Assembly (NCBI GenBank): GCA_949751835.1
Contig: CATKHK010000054.1
Span: forward strand, 62,001 to 126,000
Reading direction: 5' to 3'
DNA length: 64,000 nucleotides
Source of the DNA: Blepharisma japonicum
Taxonomy: Eukaryota; Ciliophora; Heterotrichea; Heterotrichida; Blepharismidae
The position numbers and the translations under genes were made by a program. The stretch's first letter is position 1; each line of letters starts with the position of its first letter. This document shows positions 24,124 through 35,564 of the stretch, piece after piece. The notes under the pieces are model-generated. The model was not told where the DNA came from, searched no databases, and was given only the letters and a program-made list of their open reading frames with translations.

Positions 24124-25293
24124 ATGGACACAATAGGCATTTTCGGAGCCTCTATCGGTGGGATGGCACCACTTACAGTAATAACACTAAGCGGAGTTCT
24201 CTTAACCAAGCTCGGTATCTTCACAAAACGCACAAATGATACAATATCAAGAGCTTTAGCCAGATTTTTGCTTCCTATCTATTTGTTTTTTAATCTTGTC
24301 CAGACAGTCAATCTCAACAAACTCGACGTTTTATGGCCTAACTTTGTGATGCCAATTATAGGAGTACTCCTTTCCTTTATCCCTGCTATAATAGAAATCC
24401 TTCTACTGAAGCATCCTAAAAATTTAAGATACTCCTTTATCTGCCTGATAGGGTTCAGTAACGCAGGCCTATCTTTGCTTATTGCTGACGGCAACTGCCA
24501 TTCATATGGGCCTCTATCTGGAAAAAAAGAATGCTCAGAAATAGGTGGCTACGTAGCAATCCAGCTGATGGTTTGAAGCTTAATAATTTTTACACTTGGA
24601 TATGCCTTGATGAATGTTGATTTGATGGAAGCAGAAAAATGTAAGGCGAAAGAAGACGCAAAAGATGTGAAAGAGATTGAAGATAATGATGAGATAGAAG
24701 AAAATGATCCTATGAAAAATACATTGGAAATGGCAAAAACCCAATCAAATTTGGTACAAGTAAAAACAAGCTCTTTTAAAAGAGACATGATAAAGATTTT
24801 AACTGGGCCAATTCCTGTGTTTTCCCTTCTTGGAGTCTTAGTTGGGTTTATCCCTGGACTAAATGCTGTATTTTATGACTCTGATGCCCCTTTACTCCCA
24901 GTTGCTGATACAGGACTAGTAATTGGAAAAGCAGGAATCGTTATTGGACAAATGATTCTTGGCAGCAACTTAGTTTTATCAGCACGAGCTAAAGTATCAT
25001 TATCCAAGCCATTAATTTTAATCACCATTCTTGTCAGAAATATCATAATTCCTGCCATTGCTTTAGGAACTACCTATATCTTTTGGGTTTTAAAAGCATT
25101 TGGTGACGATGTTGTGATGGCTTTTATTTTTGCAATCAACTTTGCAGCTCCTCCTTCAATTTCTGTATTGGTGGTGTCACAAATTTTTAATAACGGAATT
25201 CAAGAAGTTACAATTCTAATTTTATGAACATATGTGACTGGAGTGTTTACTTTGACAATATTTTCATATCTATTTTTCACAGTTTTCTTGTAA
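24124..25293 (+). CDS. PIN-like (auxin efflux carrier family) membrane transporter, copy A
   Basis: A 389-aa multi-pass membrane protein of the membrane transport protein family (PIN/PILS). Two TGA codons (24574-24576 and 25225-25227) are read as Trp. An N-terminal block of about five membrane helices has LSGVLLTKLGIF and ALARFLLPIYLFFNL. A charged cytosolic loop (residues about 160-210, KCKAKEDAKDVKEIEDNDE) follows, then a C-terminal block with FAINFAAPPSISVLVVSQIF, a hallmark of the family. Length and topology fit PILS-type carriers of organic acids or hormones at the ER. The ciliate substrate is unknown. A second family member lies at 56091-57252. Confidence 0.88.
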
Positions 25294-25398
25294 AACGGAA
25301 CATTAAGTAATTCAGTATTCTATGTTAATTAGATAATTTGTGTTTTAAATAAAATAATCTATTTAGGCTATGTTTATTTTAAGAAGAAGTTAAATTAG

Positions 25399-27930
25399 TT
25401 ATCTGACTCTCTTGGCTGGTGAAGTCATATCAGATCCCCAACCTTTTTGGTAAGTTTTTCCTTCAAAGTTCCAGCTGTTCTTCATCATGAGTTCGAAATA
25501 TCTATCATCATCAATAGAGGCAGAGACATGAGAATAGTATTCCAAAAACTCGTCCATGGTAACTTTAAAGTCCCTAGTGTTTTCTTTATAAACGGCATGA
25601 TGGGTTTCAAAGGTATCTAAGAACTCGCACAGAATATCATCTTCAGTTTTCTTACCTGAGATGACATCTGGATGTCTTGAAGCATTATAAACACCTTTAA
25701 TGTCATCAATCTCTACAATTCCGTTTCCATTCTTATCAAGTTTACTGAAAGCCATAGAAATGAGCTGTCTTCTGAATTGGTTGAGTTCTCCTCTCAGTCT
25801 ATGCATGAATTCTTCATAATCAATGGTTCCACTACGATCAGCATCCATATAATTGAAAAGTCTTCTAGTGTCTGATTCATTGATATCCACTCTGAAGTCT
25901 CTCATAGCTTTTGAGAATTCTTGTAAGTCTAAACTCTTTGAACCGTCGTCGTCCATAATTTTGAAGCTTCTGGAAAGGCCGATGAATCCTCTTGCACCTC
26001 TGGATGCAAGTCTTTCTTTAAGAGCAGTCAAAAGTCCTTCAACTGGGCCACCTGCAGTAGGTCTGCCTGAAGAGGTTGGCTCTGCTTGTCTGCTGGCTGG
26101 TCTATTGCTGGTGCTGTAATCTACAGGCTCTGCTGAAGTTCCCCAAGGGGTTTTGGCTGCTGGGTCTCTTTTATTGACTTGTCCTGCAGATTGGACTTCT
26201 CCTCCTCTTGAAGGAGGTTGGTTTCTTGCACCTCTTCCTCCAACTTCTCCAGCCCATGCTTCTCTTTTTGGTGCTTGTGCGCCTAATTTCCAGGCATTGG
26301 TCATCATAAGTTCGAAATATCTGTCATCATCAATGCTTGCTGATACGTTGTTATAATACTCTTCGAATTCTTCTTTAGTCACTCTTCTGTCTCTTTGTGA
26401 GAGATCACTGATATTGTGGTGGGTTTCAAAGGTTTCTAAGAACTCTCCAAGAATTTCGTCTTCAGTCTTCTTTCCTGCTCTTACATCTGGATGTCCTCTG
26501 GCATCATAAACTCCTCTGACATCATTGATATCAATGATTCCGCTTCCATCCCTATCAAGTTTGTCCCAGGCTTTACTAACTAAAGCTTTCCTAGCATTAT
26601 TCATTGGTCCTCTGACAGCTCTGATAAGCTCGTCATAGTCAATAGTTCCACTTCTATCCCTATCTAAAGCTTGGAATAGTCTTTCAATGTCTCTATCTTC
26701 AATATCAACTCTGAAATCGTGGCAAGCTTTTTTGAACTCGTCGACTGAAATGTTTTTGCTGCCATCATCGTCCATAATCTTGAACTGTCTTTGGATTCCA
26801 ATAATACCTCTTGTTCCTCTTGCAGCCAGTCTTTCTCTGAATTTCTCGCACAAAGCTTCACCTGTTTTGGTAAGTCCGCTGCTGGTAGCACCTCCTTTGC
26901 TCTCTCTTTCAGGGACACGTTCAGGGGCTCTTTCTGGTTCACGTCCTCCTTTAGAAGCTGGTCTCCTTCCTGCTTCTTCACCTCTCCAAGCTTTATTTTT
27001 GGTGTAAGCTGGTGCTTCACTGAGCTTCCAGGTATTGTTCATCATAAGCTCGAAGTATTGATCATTATCAATGCTGCAGGAAATATTGTTGTAGTACTCT
27101 TCGAACTCCTCTCTAGTTACTCTTTGGTCTCTTGCTCCACCAATATTGTGGTGCATTTCAAATGTTTCCAAAAACTCGCCTAAGACTGCCTCTTCAGTCT
27201 TTCTGCCGCTTCTGACATCAGGATGTCCTTTAGCATTATACACGTTTCTGATATCCTCAATATCTAAAATCCCTGAGTTGTCTCTGTCAAGCTTATTGAA
27301 AGCTTGAGTGACCAAAGCTTTGCGGAAGGCATTCATAGGGCCAGCGACTGCTCTTAAGAACTCATCATAATCGATTTGTCCAGATCTATCTCTATCAACC
27401 AAATTGAAAAGTGCCTGAATATCTCCTTGAGAAATTTCGACTCTGAAGTCTCTGATTCCTTTGGTGAATTCTTGTAAGTCCAAGCTCTTTGAGTTATCAT
27501 CGTCAATGATCTTGAATTGTCTGGCTAGGCCAATGATTCCTCTCCCTCCTCTTGATGCCAATTTCTGGCGGAGTTTTTCGAGAGCTTCTTCTCCTTCTCT
27601 GATTTGGCTTGAGGAAATGCCTTTTGAAGGGGATTTCTTAGCTGAGGTGTCTTGCTCGAAAATGACAGCAGTGAATTCTTTATAGTCCAATGCGCCTGAA
27701 CTGTCAGTGTCGTAGAAATTGAAGAGCTGTTGTACTTGGTCTGGGTTCACAACCATTCCGACCTTCTCTAAAGCTTTGCAGAACTCAGAGAAATCAACTG
27801 TTTCGGTGTTGTCTAAGTCAAAGTACTTGAAGGCTCGGAGAAGAATTGTTTCTTCTGATACGTGCGCTGTTGATTTTTGGCTCAGTCTTTGTCGGAGCTC
27901 GTTCTCAAATTGTGCTCTAAAGCCAGCCAT
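25399..27930 (-). CDS. Triple calcyphosin-module EF-hand protein
   Basis: An 843-aa protein. An N-terminal EF-hand pair (DLDNTETVDFSE, DTDSSGALDYKE) is followed by three tandem modules, each like a whole calcyphosin: LASRGxRGIIGLxRQFK, then D-D-x-S-K-S-L-D, DRDRSGxIDYDE, DRDxSGIxDIxD, GHPDVRSGxKTEEExL, and a degenerate fourth hand before W-K-L. The modules begin near residues 115, 360 and 620. They are separated by Pro/Arg/Ser-rich linkers. Animal calcyphosin has one module of about 190 aa. All eight Trp are TGG. Such proteins are calcium sensors of the cortex or cilium in ciliates (inference). No intron. Confidence 0.92.
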   Translation of the reverse strand: MAGFRAQFENELRQRLSQKSTAHVSEETILLRAFKYFDLDNTETVDFSEFCKALEKVGMVVNPDQVQQLFNFYDTDSSGALDYKEFTAVIFEQDTSAKKSPSKGISSSQIREGEEALEKLRQKLASRGGRGIIGLARQFKIIDDDNSKSLDLQEFTKGIRDFRVEISQGDIQALFNLVDRDRSGQIDYDEFLRAVAGPMNAFRKALVTQAFNKLDRDNSGILDIEDIRNVYNAKGHPDVRSGRKTEEAVLGEFLETFEMHHNIGGARDQRVTREEFEEYYNNISCSIDNDQYFELMMNNTWKLSEAPAYTKNKAWRGEEAGRRPASKGGREPERAPERVPERESKGGATSSGLTKTGEALCEKFRERLAARGTRGIIGIQRQFKIMDDDGSKNISVDEFKKACHDFRVDIEDRDIERLFQALDRDRSGTIDYDELIRAVRGPMNNARKALVSKAWDKLDRDGSGIIDINDVRGVYDARGHPDVRAGKKTEDEILGEFLETFETHHNISDLSQRDRRVTKEEFEEYYNNVSASIDDDRYFELMMTNAWKLGAQAPKREAWAGEVGGRGARNQPPSRGGEVQSAGQVNKRDPAAKTPWGTSAEPVDYSTSNRPASRQAEPTSSGRPTAGGPVEGLLTALKERLASRGARGFIGLSRSFKIMDDDGSKSLDLQEFSKAMRDFRVDINESDTRRLFNYMDADRSGTIDYEEFMHRLRGELNQFRRQLISMAFSKLDKNGNGIVEIDDIKGVYNASRHPDVISGKKTEDDILCEFLDTFETHHAVYKENTRDFKVTMDEFLEYYSHVSASIDDDRYFELMMKNSWNFEGKTYQKGWGSDMTSPAKRVR

Positions 27931-28885
27931 TGTTTAATTCTAATCCAATAATGGCTAACTGCTTTTAATTTTCGAAAGCTTAAGACAGAAAAATAAAGTT
28001 TGGTAGCTGGGGAGAAGAAAAGGGAGATAAGGTAGTCGAATTCAAATGAAAATGAAAATTAGAATATATAATAATTGAATAATGGCTCTTGAAAGAAGAA
28101 ATAAAATAGAAATTATGCTAGTTTAATCTTAATTTAATTATTGGCATAAGTTTAATCCAGGAATAAAAGTTAACGCAGAATTTAGATGAAAAAAATTAGA
28201 AGCTTGATAAGAGTGTCTTTATATTTAATCAAATTGGCATAAGAAGCAGATTTTTTTTGTGTTTCGCAGAGTTTGGGAAATTACTCCATTAATTAAATGA
28301 AAACTAAGTCAGAATCTGTAAGTTAATGCAATAATAAATATTTACCTTGTGCTCTAAAGACTTATCTCCACACAAGAAACATAGAGTATCTAATATAATA
28401 ATAATTATTCAATATATATAAAACTACCCTAAAGGTAACTAGGCTCCTTGCAAGCTTACTCTATTTAATTATTTAAGATTTTCATAATTCTTGACATCAA
28501 TCAGTAGTTTATTAATATATAACCCAAGATCAGTTGTATATTGTCCTCCGCTAAAATTTCTTTGTAAATCCCCGGATGAGCTCTCCAAGTTATGATAGAC
28601 GAAACAACCCAGAAATTTACTTCAGATCAGGCGATCCATATTCATTCCTAATAAATTTCAAGATTTATTTTTTATTTTTCTTAGAAGCTCTGATAATAGT
28701 ATTCAATTCCAATAAAACTGAAATTTTATCTAATTTATTTTGAATATTTCCAAATAAAATTTAGTCCAGCTGAATTGTACTCTGATAGAATTTCCATTAA
28801 TTAAAACTTCTTATATCATTTCTTCGCCTTAATAAAGCCATCATTTTTCCAGTTAATTACAAATGTTAATATCTTCCATTTAAAT
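27931..28885. other. Long intergenic region, no supported gene
   Basis: About 950 nt between divergently transcribed genes, AT-rich. One 62-codon frame at 28576-28764 (MSSPSYDRR..., containing one TGA) starts plausibly but becomes compositionally biased and matches nothing I know. I treat it as chance or a very weak candidate. The region must contain both promoters. Confidence 0.45.
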
Positions 28886-30993
28886 ATGATTTTATTCTAT
28901 GCACTCATTTTGTCTCCTTTCTTCCTAATTTTTTCAGCAACCTGAACATGCAAGACCATCAAAAACATACTCAAGAACTGGAAAATGTAATGTCTTACCC
29001 AGATTTTGATATGGCTTATTAGCAATCGTCATAATTTTTATCCTTTTCATCCAAATTCAACTAGAAATTGCTATGGGAAATTGGTATTATGGCCTAGGAG
29101 ACCGCTATCTAATTTCTAAGAATGAAAAATGCACACTTACGCCGCCTGGCTATCCATGGCCTGGAGTTCTTCCTGATAGAGCTTTAAACTTATTCAGTAA
29201 TCTCTATATCAGCTGGAAGCAATAAATGTCCAAAACAAGAAGAATTTTCAAGTTTCCAATCAGGGATTCTTTCAATATGGTGCCCTTCAAATGCAACTAT
29301 AGTAGAGCAGCCTGATTTTCTTTCCATGAGAAATGATACTTTTATCTTGACTGACACGGGCATGGAAAACTGGAGTAAAATTGCTCCTGGTCTTCAAAAG
29401 AAATATTCTGTTAGTGGAGAGTAATGCAAAATCAGGTCATCCCATAAGATAAATTCAGAGTGGTTCCAGGCTTTTTGCGAAAATAAAGAAAATTATTATG
29501 TGCAAAATGTAGTAAAAGATGAAGTTGTAAAAAGAATTGAAGGACAAATGCAGCGGAGATCGGTAAAGCCTATGAATTTAGTTGTTTTTATGATTGATAC
29601 TGTGTCACGAGCAAGAGTTTATAGGAAAATGCAAAATTTGGCAAATTATTTGGAAAATTTAAATAAAACTGGAAATAGCCAAGTTTTTCAGTTTTTTAGG
29701 ATTATTTCGAACGGAATAAGTACAGCTTTCAACACGAGAGCGATGTATTCTGGGTCTCAATTAAGGCAAAATCGAAGTGGAAGACCCTTTTGAGATATTT
29801 TTCAGAAACAAGGAAACGCAGCACTTTTCTTAAATGGGTTTTGTGAAGATTGGCAGCAAACATTTTTAAAAAAAGAATTCAGCGATATTGATTATGCTGT
29901 ATTTTTTCCTTGGTGCCATTTTGATTGCCATCCTTTGCAAGGAACTTTTGGGAATTTTGCTGGCCCTTTTTCTATTTTAAGGAGATGTATTAATGGAGAT
30001 TACCTTCACAATTACATTATAGAATATTTGAATCAATTTTGGAAAAATCATGAACAGTTTGGAAAAGTAGTTTTAATTCCATTTCAGGAAGGCCACGAAG
30101 GAACTGGAGAAGTTATTTCAGTTCTTGATCCAGATTTAACGAATTTTTTGGAAAAACTAGAAAAAGCTGGGGATCTAAATGAAACAGTTGTGGTCATAAC
30201 TTCTGATCATGGCTTGCATATGGGACCTTATTACACAGGAAGCAAAATGGGTGCTTTTGAAGAGAAACTTCCAACTTTATTTATGATTTATCCGCAATGA
30301 TTCATCAACAAGTACCCAGAATTCGGAAAAAAATTAGCAAATAATGAGCAAAGACTTGTCAGTCATTATGACACATATTGGACGTTCAGACATCTTGCAA
30401 CGCTTCCTGAATTTGGAGGGGAAATCTCTGAAAATTTTGAAGAAAACTCAAATTTATATGAAGATACCTGGGACTGCCAAAAAAACTTATACTTCATGGA
30501 AGTTGCTTATCAATTTAAAGGGAAAAAATGAAGAAAAGATTTTTATTCACTTCCATTGAATATTACTTACACAAAAATAAATAATTGTTTTACATCATTA
30601 CAGCATACCCCAAAGGTTTATGAAAATTTGACATCAATTCCTTATTCGGAAATTTCTAAAGAAAGCGATAAGTATAAAAAAGAAAGAGCTTTAGATACTG
30701 TGCTGCTGGATAAAGATGCGAGATATTGGTTTGAAGATGCCTATCAAGATGTCATTAAAAAGCTTATGCTGCAGAGCAAAGAGGTTGTTGGACAAGAAGA
30801 TTACATTATGGAAAGCAAAATGCTAGAGGAAGAATCATGGCAAACTTTAAAAGCACCTGGAAGAGGAAGATATTTGTTTGGAAGAAGCTTGCTTAAATAC
30901 ACAGATGATAGAAACTGCGATATGGCTGGAATTCCTAATTGCGTTTGTGATGGAGATGACAGTATCACTAAAATAATAGCAAAATCAGGTTAA
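28886..30993 (+). CDS. Membrane-anchored sulfatase/alkaline-phosphatase-fold protein (DUF229-like)
   Basis: A 686-aa protein in four exons. Introns: 28987-29002 (16 nt, GTAATGTCTTACCCAG), 29197-29212 (16 nt, GTAATCTCTATATCAG) and 29421-29435 (15 nt, GTAATGCAAAATCAG). Several TGA codons are read as Trp. Two hydrophobic segments near the N-terminus (ILFYALILSPFFLIF and GLLAIVIIFILFIQI) suggest a membrane anchor. The catalytic-fold region has NLVVFMIDTVSRARVYRKM, FRIISNGISTAFN and VVVITSDHGLHMGPYY, matching the DUF229 branch of the superfamily. The MIDTVSR segment places the probable nucleophile. It is likely extracytosolic. The substrate is unknown. Confidence 0.85.
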
Positions 30994-31064
30994 TTGAATA
31001 CTAATAGTCAATTAATTTAAAGCTTATCCTATTAAAATCATATACAAAATAAAGATTTACGTTA

Positions 31065-32600
31065 TTAGGCCAACCCTTGTCTCTTCAAATCAGTAAACTT
31101 TTTCTTGCTCATTACATTTCCTTGAGAATCTTCAAATTCCTCCTCTTCATCTGCTCTAAACAAATCCAGCTTATGGTCTTCGATTAATTTTTTATGCAAA
31201 GTGATAGCTTCATCAATTTTTGTGACCTCTCTAAAGTGCATAGTATTAGGTATCCTCAGACATCTCATTCCATACGCATGCCTCCACTCCTGGAAATGCC
31301 GTTCAAAAGCTCTTCTTCCCCAATATGAATAATTTCCACATATTTCGCATTTATATTCCACATTTAATCCTTGCAGTTTATAAAGCCAGTAAGGTATTGG
31401 TTTTCCATCATATCCTATAGGTAGATTAAGAGGGTTATAAGCAGGCCGCTCGTCTTCTGAAGAACTGCTTTCTTCTTTTTCTTTATTTTCTGATCTTTTT
31501 TTCAATTCTTCAACAGGCAGAGAAAAAGGTTCCTCTTCTTCATCAGATTCATAGATTTGGGCTGCAAGTTCTTCAGCTGTTCTTGTTTGTTTTTTTCTGA
31601 TATTATTCATGGTGTCTTCAACTGTATCACCTAGAGTTTCTCGGAGTCTTGAAATGAAGCATTCTAAAGAGGCGACTTCTTGGTAGTGCTTTATTTCTTC
31701 ACTTTCATCTGTCCGATCTATAAGCTCAGCAATATTTTCTGCAGCTTTTCTATGCTTTGCTCCTGTTTTGTGAGCTTTGTAGACGTTTTTGTTAGTAAAT
31801 AGCTTGTTGCAGGGAAGGCAGAAAAGAGGGTCTGTTTTTAATTCATGCTTCTTAGGCAGCTTTTCCCACCCTTTTATAGATCTGCTTTCCCATCGTGCTT
31901 GAAAATCTCTTCGATGCTGCTCTTCAAGCTGAGAAATATTAAGAAGTGGCTGTGTTCTATTAAAAAAGTATTTTAGATAATCCAACAAGTTTTCCAGGTA
32001 CTTCTTATATTGATGATCTTTACAAGATATTGGAATAGTATGAAATTGATCAAATGTGGACAAATATGTAAGATAATCCAGTGTAATTCGTAGCCTTGGA
32101 TTGTTTTTATTAAGCTTTTTGAGATTGATAAAATCTATATATAAGTTATGCAAATCCACAAATCGGCCATACCCTTCAGGGCCTGAAAATTTTGGAATTT
32201 TTGATCGATCATCAAGAGCATGAAGAAAATATCAGTTATCGTCATGATTTTCAGCAGGGGTTCCATAGGGTGTAAATCGGTCATGGTAGTCTCTGATTTC
32301 ATTGAGCTTTTCATAATAGTTTGTCCATACATCTAATGATTTATTTCCTGTTGCATCTTCAGCTTCTCTGTAGCCTTCTAAGAATTGGATTTCATTTTTT
32401 CTGAATCCATCTTCGTCTTGGTAGATTTTTAAAGCTTTTGCGCTTTTTGATTGAATTTCTTCGAGGAATTCTTTTATCATGAAATCTGCTAAAACAGCAT
32501 ACTTTGGGCTTTGTGATTTTAGAAATAGAGCTTTTACTATAGCTTTTTCTAAGTTTTCAATGTCTTCTTGGTCTGATCTCTGCTGCTCTATTATAGACAT
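31065..32600 (-). CDS. SF3A3: Splicing factor 3A subunit 3 (SF3a60/Prp9)
   Basis: A 511-aa protein (human about 501) with one TGA read as Trp at 32232-32234 (HDDNWYFLHAL). The N-terminal helical region carries the family's YGRFVDLHNLYIDFINLK. A middle zinc finger is CLPCNKLFTNKNVYKAHKTGAKH. The C-terminal matrin-type C2H2 finger is YKCEICGNYSYWGRRAFERHFQEWRH, followed by YGMRCLRIPNTMHFREVT. SF3a binds the U2 snRNP and helps branch-point recognition, which is notable in a genome with 15-nt introns. An upstream in-frame TTG is ignored; the ATG at 32600 gives MSIIEQQRS. No intron. Confidence 0.96.
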
Positions 32601-32768
32601 TATAAATAATAATTCCAAATGTTTTTATTATTTAATGCTTCCTGACTATAAAAATTTAATTTATGATATTCTGCAATACTTTACACATAATGCGATAAAT
32701 CGATTAAATATCATTAGGAAACTAAGAGAAGCTTACTTTCTAAATATTAATTAATAAATAATTATGAG

Positions 32769-33383
32769 TTAAGAATGGATATCCATAATTGCTTTAATCT
32801 TTTCCAAATCCCCATACAAGTCATAAAACTGCCTTGGCGTCACTTCCAAAAATATTTCATTTCTCTTCTTATCAGGTGTCTGTATCACAAATTTCAGCTG
32901 CACAAAGCACTCCCCTTTTGCATTAACAAATTTATTTCCATATGTGACTCCAAATTTCCACTCCATATCTACTAATTCATGTCCAACTCCAATTTGTCCG
33001 AGCATAACTTTGCAAGCTCCAACCTTATTTTGGTCCCACAAAGTCCCAATTCTAGCAGAAATACTTTCATTAAATCCTAATTGATGTAAATCTTCTAAAA
33101 TCTTGGTCCTGTTTAATACCTTTTTAGCTGCAAATCTGAAGAAAAGAATCAATGTTCTTGCAGCGGATTCACGCTGTTTTACAGGAAGTTCTACATCATC
33201 AAGGGCACTATAAAAATGCTGGGGCTGAAGTGAAGAATTTTGAAGATATTGGAGACAGATAGAAGAAAGGGCTTCTAAAGCTGCATCAGGGAGAGATGAT
33301 AAAGATCGAAGGTCTGCAAGGAGCTAATTAAAAGTTACTTCTGCACCGAGATCGTACTCTAGGGGTAAAAAATTAAAAGCCAT
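32769..33383 (-). CDS. COMMD7: COMM domain protein, COMMD7-like
   Basis: A 199-aa protein in two exons, close to the 200 aa of human COMMD7. The intron is 33324-33338 (GTAACTTTTAATTAG, phase 0). Exon 1 encodes only MAFNFLPLEYDLGAE. The N-terminal helical domain is followed by the COMM domain with LVDMEWKFGVTYGNKFVNA and EIFLEVTPRQFYDLYGDLEK, the arrangement seen in COMMD7. COMMD proteins form the Commander complex, which recycles membrane proteins from endosomes. The gene lies 57 nt from the frataxin gene, same strand. Confidence 0.9.
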
Positions 33384-33440
33384 TTATAGAGAAATCTTTA
33401 CAATTTAGTCAACTTTCAACTTTCTAGTTATTTATAGTTC

Positions 33441-33812
33441 TTATTCCTGAAGGTTTATTTCTTGTTTATATATGGAAGAGAGCTCTTTTGATAAAAGGTC
33501 GATAAGCTTGTGCCCATCAGTAGCATTAACCCAAGTATTATTAACAAAATCGTATCTTTTTGGCCCACTAATAGGAGATGACAGCCAAATTTGTTTGTTT
33601 GGGCTCTGTTTATTGATTATATAAGTTTTTTCCTCCTTGCACTTTAGTGTCACAACCCCATCAGATAGCTCAACATCTTCAAAGCATTCAAGTTCTTCAC
33701 ACTGTTCTGCAATTTTCTATTTAAATCATACATCCAAAAATGCAGCAGATACCTTCGAGTATTGATTTTCATTCAATACACAAAATCTCCTAGCAAGTTT
33801 AATAAGAATCAT
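33441..33812 (-). CDS. FXN: Frataxin, mitochondrial iron-sulfur cluster protein
   Basis: A 118-aa protein in two exons. The intron is 33717-33731 (GTATGATTTAAATAG, phase 0), which would add a TAG if retained. The N-terminus MILIKLARRFCVL fits a short mitochondrial targeting peptide. The frataxin fold follows with the acidic first helix (AEQCEELECFEDVELSDG), YIINKQSPNKQIWLSSPISG and RYDFVNNTWVNATDGHKLI, then the C-terminal helix. Frataxin stimulates Fe-S assembly on the NFS1-ISCU complex. The start codon lies 26 bp from that of the divergent phosphatase gene. Confidence 0.95.
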
Positions 33813-33838
33813 TATTTATATTTCTTAGATAAGAAAAT
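33813..33838. promoter_or_regulatory. 26-bp divergent start-to-start spacer (frataxin / phosphatase)
   Basis: Only 26 bp separate the two start codons, so any shared promoter and both 5' UTRs must fit here or overlap the coding sequences. The sequence is AT-only apart from one C and two Gs. No motif is claimed. Confidence 0.4.
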
Positions 33839-35182
33839 ATGCAGGACTCCAAATGAATTATTTTTTTCCTTTTTTTCTGAACATTACAGCTAACTGAATC
33901 TGCTATGGGGACCCCAGAACATATACATTTGGCATGGACTGAAAATGAGAATGAGATGATGGTATCATGGTCCACATTTATTCCTGTAGATTCCTATGTG
34001 CATTATAGGCCTATTTTGTGCAATGATGCAGCAGAAAATACAGAATATACAGAAGTTCTTGGAAATCGGACGATGTTTAATGAAGGGATTCTTTTATTAA
34101 GGTTTATTTTTTTGCACAATGCACTGATAAAGGGAATTAGATCTGAGTGCTTTTATGAGTATTTTATTCAAAGTTCGATTGGGAAAAGCAAATCTTACAT
34201 ATTTAGTGGAAGAACGCCAGAAAACGATGACTCGTTTAATGATACAAATAATCCTTTTAAAATGATAATTATAGGAGACTTAGGTGGCGGAGATATTGGG
34301 TCGATAACCGCAGCTCTTTTCAAAAGGGAAATTAAGTTTAGAGATTCAGCTGGGCTTATTCATCTAGGTGATCTTGCATATAACTTAGATACAGATAATG
34401 GCCTTACAGGAGATAATTTTTTAAATTTAGTTCAAGATCTTGCAGCATCTGTTCCTTATATGGTTCTACCAGGAAATCATGAAAATTCTGATAATCAGAC
34501 TCATTACAAAATGAGATTTAAAATGCCTAGAAATGAATATAATGATGGCCTCGGGCAATTTTATTCCTTTAATCTTGGCCCAGCCCATTTTATAATAATA
34601 AACACCGAAGTTCATTTTTTTGAAAACCAAACCATTTCAGCAGAAGTCCAAAGAAAATGATTGAGAAATGATTTAGCAGTAGCAAATAAAAACAGAAAAG
34701 AAAGACCATGGCTATTTGTACTTGCACACCGTCCATTATACTGTTCTTATGATTATTTGGTTAATAGCAAAGAAAGAAATCGGACTTGTGGGCCTGAAGC
34801 AAAGCATCTCAGACAAGAATACGAAGAATTGTTCCATGAAAATGCTGTCGATGTCTTTTTTACTGCTCATGTGCACTCATATGAACGAATAACTCCAATT
34901 TATCATAATGTCACTGTGAAAAGTCAATATGATGATGCAAATACACATATTAACCCAAGGGCAACAGTTCATATAGTTGATGGAATAGGTGGAAACCGAT
35001 TAAGACACAATGCCAAGGCTACTCATACTCCTCAGTTGTGAAGTGTTTATAGGACAGATGACTATGGATATGGGAAACTTACTGTGTATAATAAAACGCA
35101 TATGCTCTTTGAGCAGTATAGCTCACTGACTTGGAATATTATAGATACAGTGAGCATAATTAAAACTCGAGAAAGATTTTAG
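33839..35182 (+). CDS. Purple acid phosphatase, tandem copy 1
   Basis: A 447-aa secreted metallophosphoesterase. Reading TGA as Trp reveals the signal peptide (MQDSKWIIFFLFFWTLQLTESA); other TGAs lie at 34658 and 35039. An N-terminal Fn3-like domain (HIHLAWTENENEMMVSW) precedes the catalytic domain, with GDLG, GDLAYN, GNHEN, AHRPLYCSYD and AHVHSYER. These are the five PAP metal-ligand motifs; the last has Ala instead of the usual Gly before HxH, which is not itself a ligand. PAPs hydrolyse phosphate esters in acidic vacuoles or outside the cell. This copy is the most diverged of the three. Confidence 0.93.
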
Positions 35183-35564
35183 GAAATCATCTAAGAACTA
35201 ATTTTATTAATTCATATTGATAATTTAATTTATGAAAACATTGGCAAATTAAGTTTTCAACTAAATAACTGAAGTTAAGCAACGCGCTCAATTAATACAG
35301 CTTATTATAGCGTCATCAAGCATTTTAAAGCAATAAGTCTCTCTACAAAGAAATGTCACAAAATGCTTTGAATTAAAATCTCAATTTTATGCTCTTTATG
35401 ATTTATGATTTCAAATAATTAAGTTCTTTTGCTCAAAACCGTGAATATAAACATCAATTTAATTAAATTTAAAATAATTTCTTATTTATTTCTGCTACAC
35501 CAATTCTTTCTTTCGCTTCCACTGTTTCAGTAAAAATCAGTGCACAAATGTCGGAGTCGCAACA
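35183..35564. other. Spacer between phosphatase copies 1 and 2
   Basis: AT-rich, 382 nt, with the promoter of copy 2 presumably at its end. No frame or RNA gene seen. A short out-of-frame ATG at about 35548 opens an 11-codon frame that stops inside the next gene. Confidence 0.45.

Noticed and set aside
28576-28764. 62-codon frame in the long spacer (MSSPSYDRR...), with one TGA
   Set aside because: It becomes a biased Phe/Ile/Leu/Asn string, matches nothing I know, and AT-rich spacers give such frames by chance. Kept only as a weak possibility.
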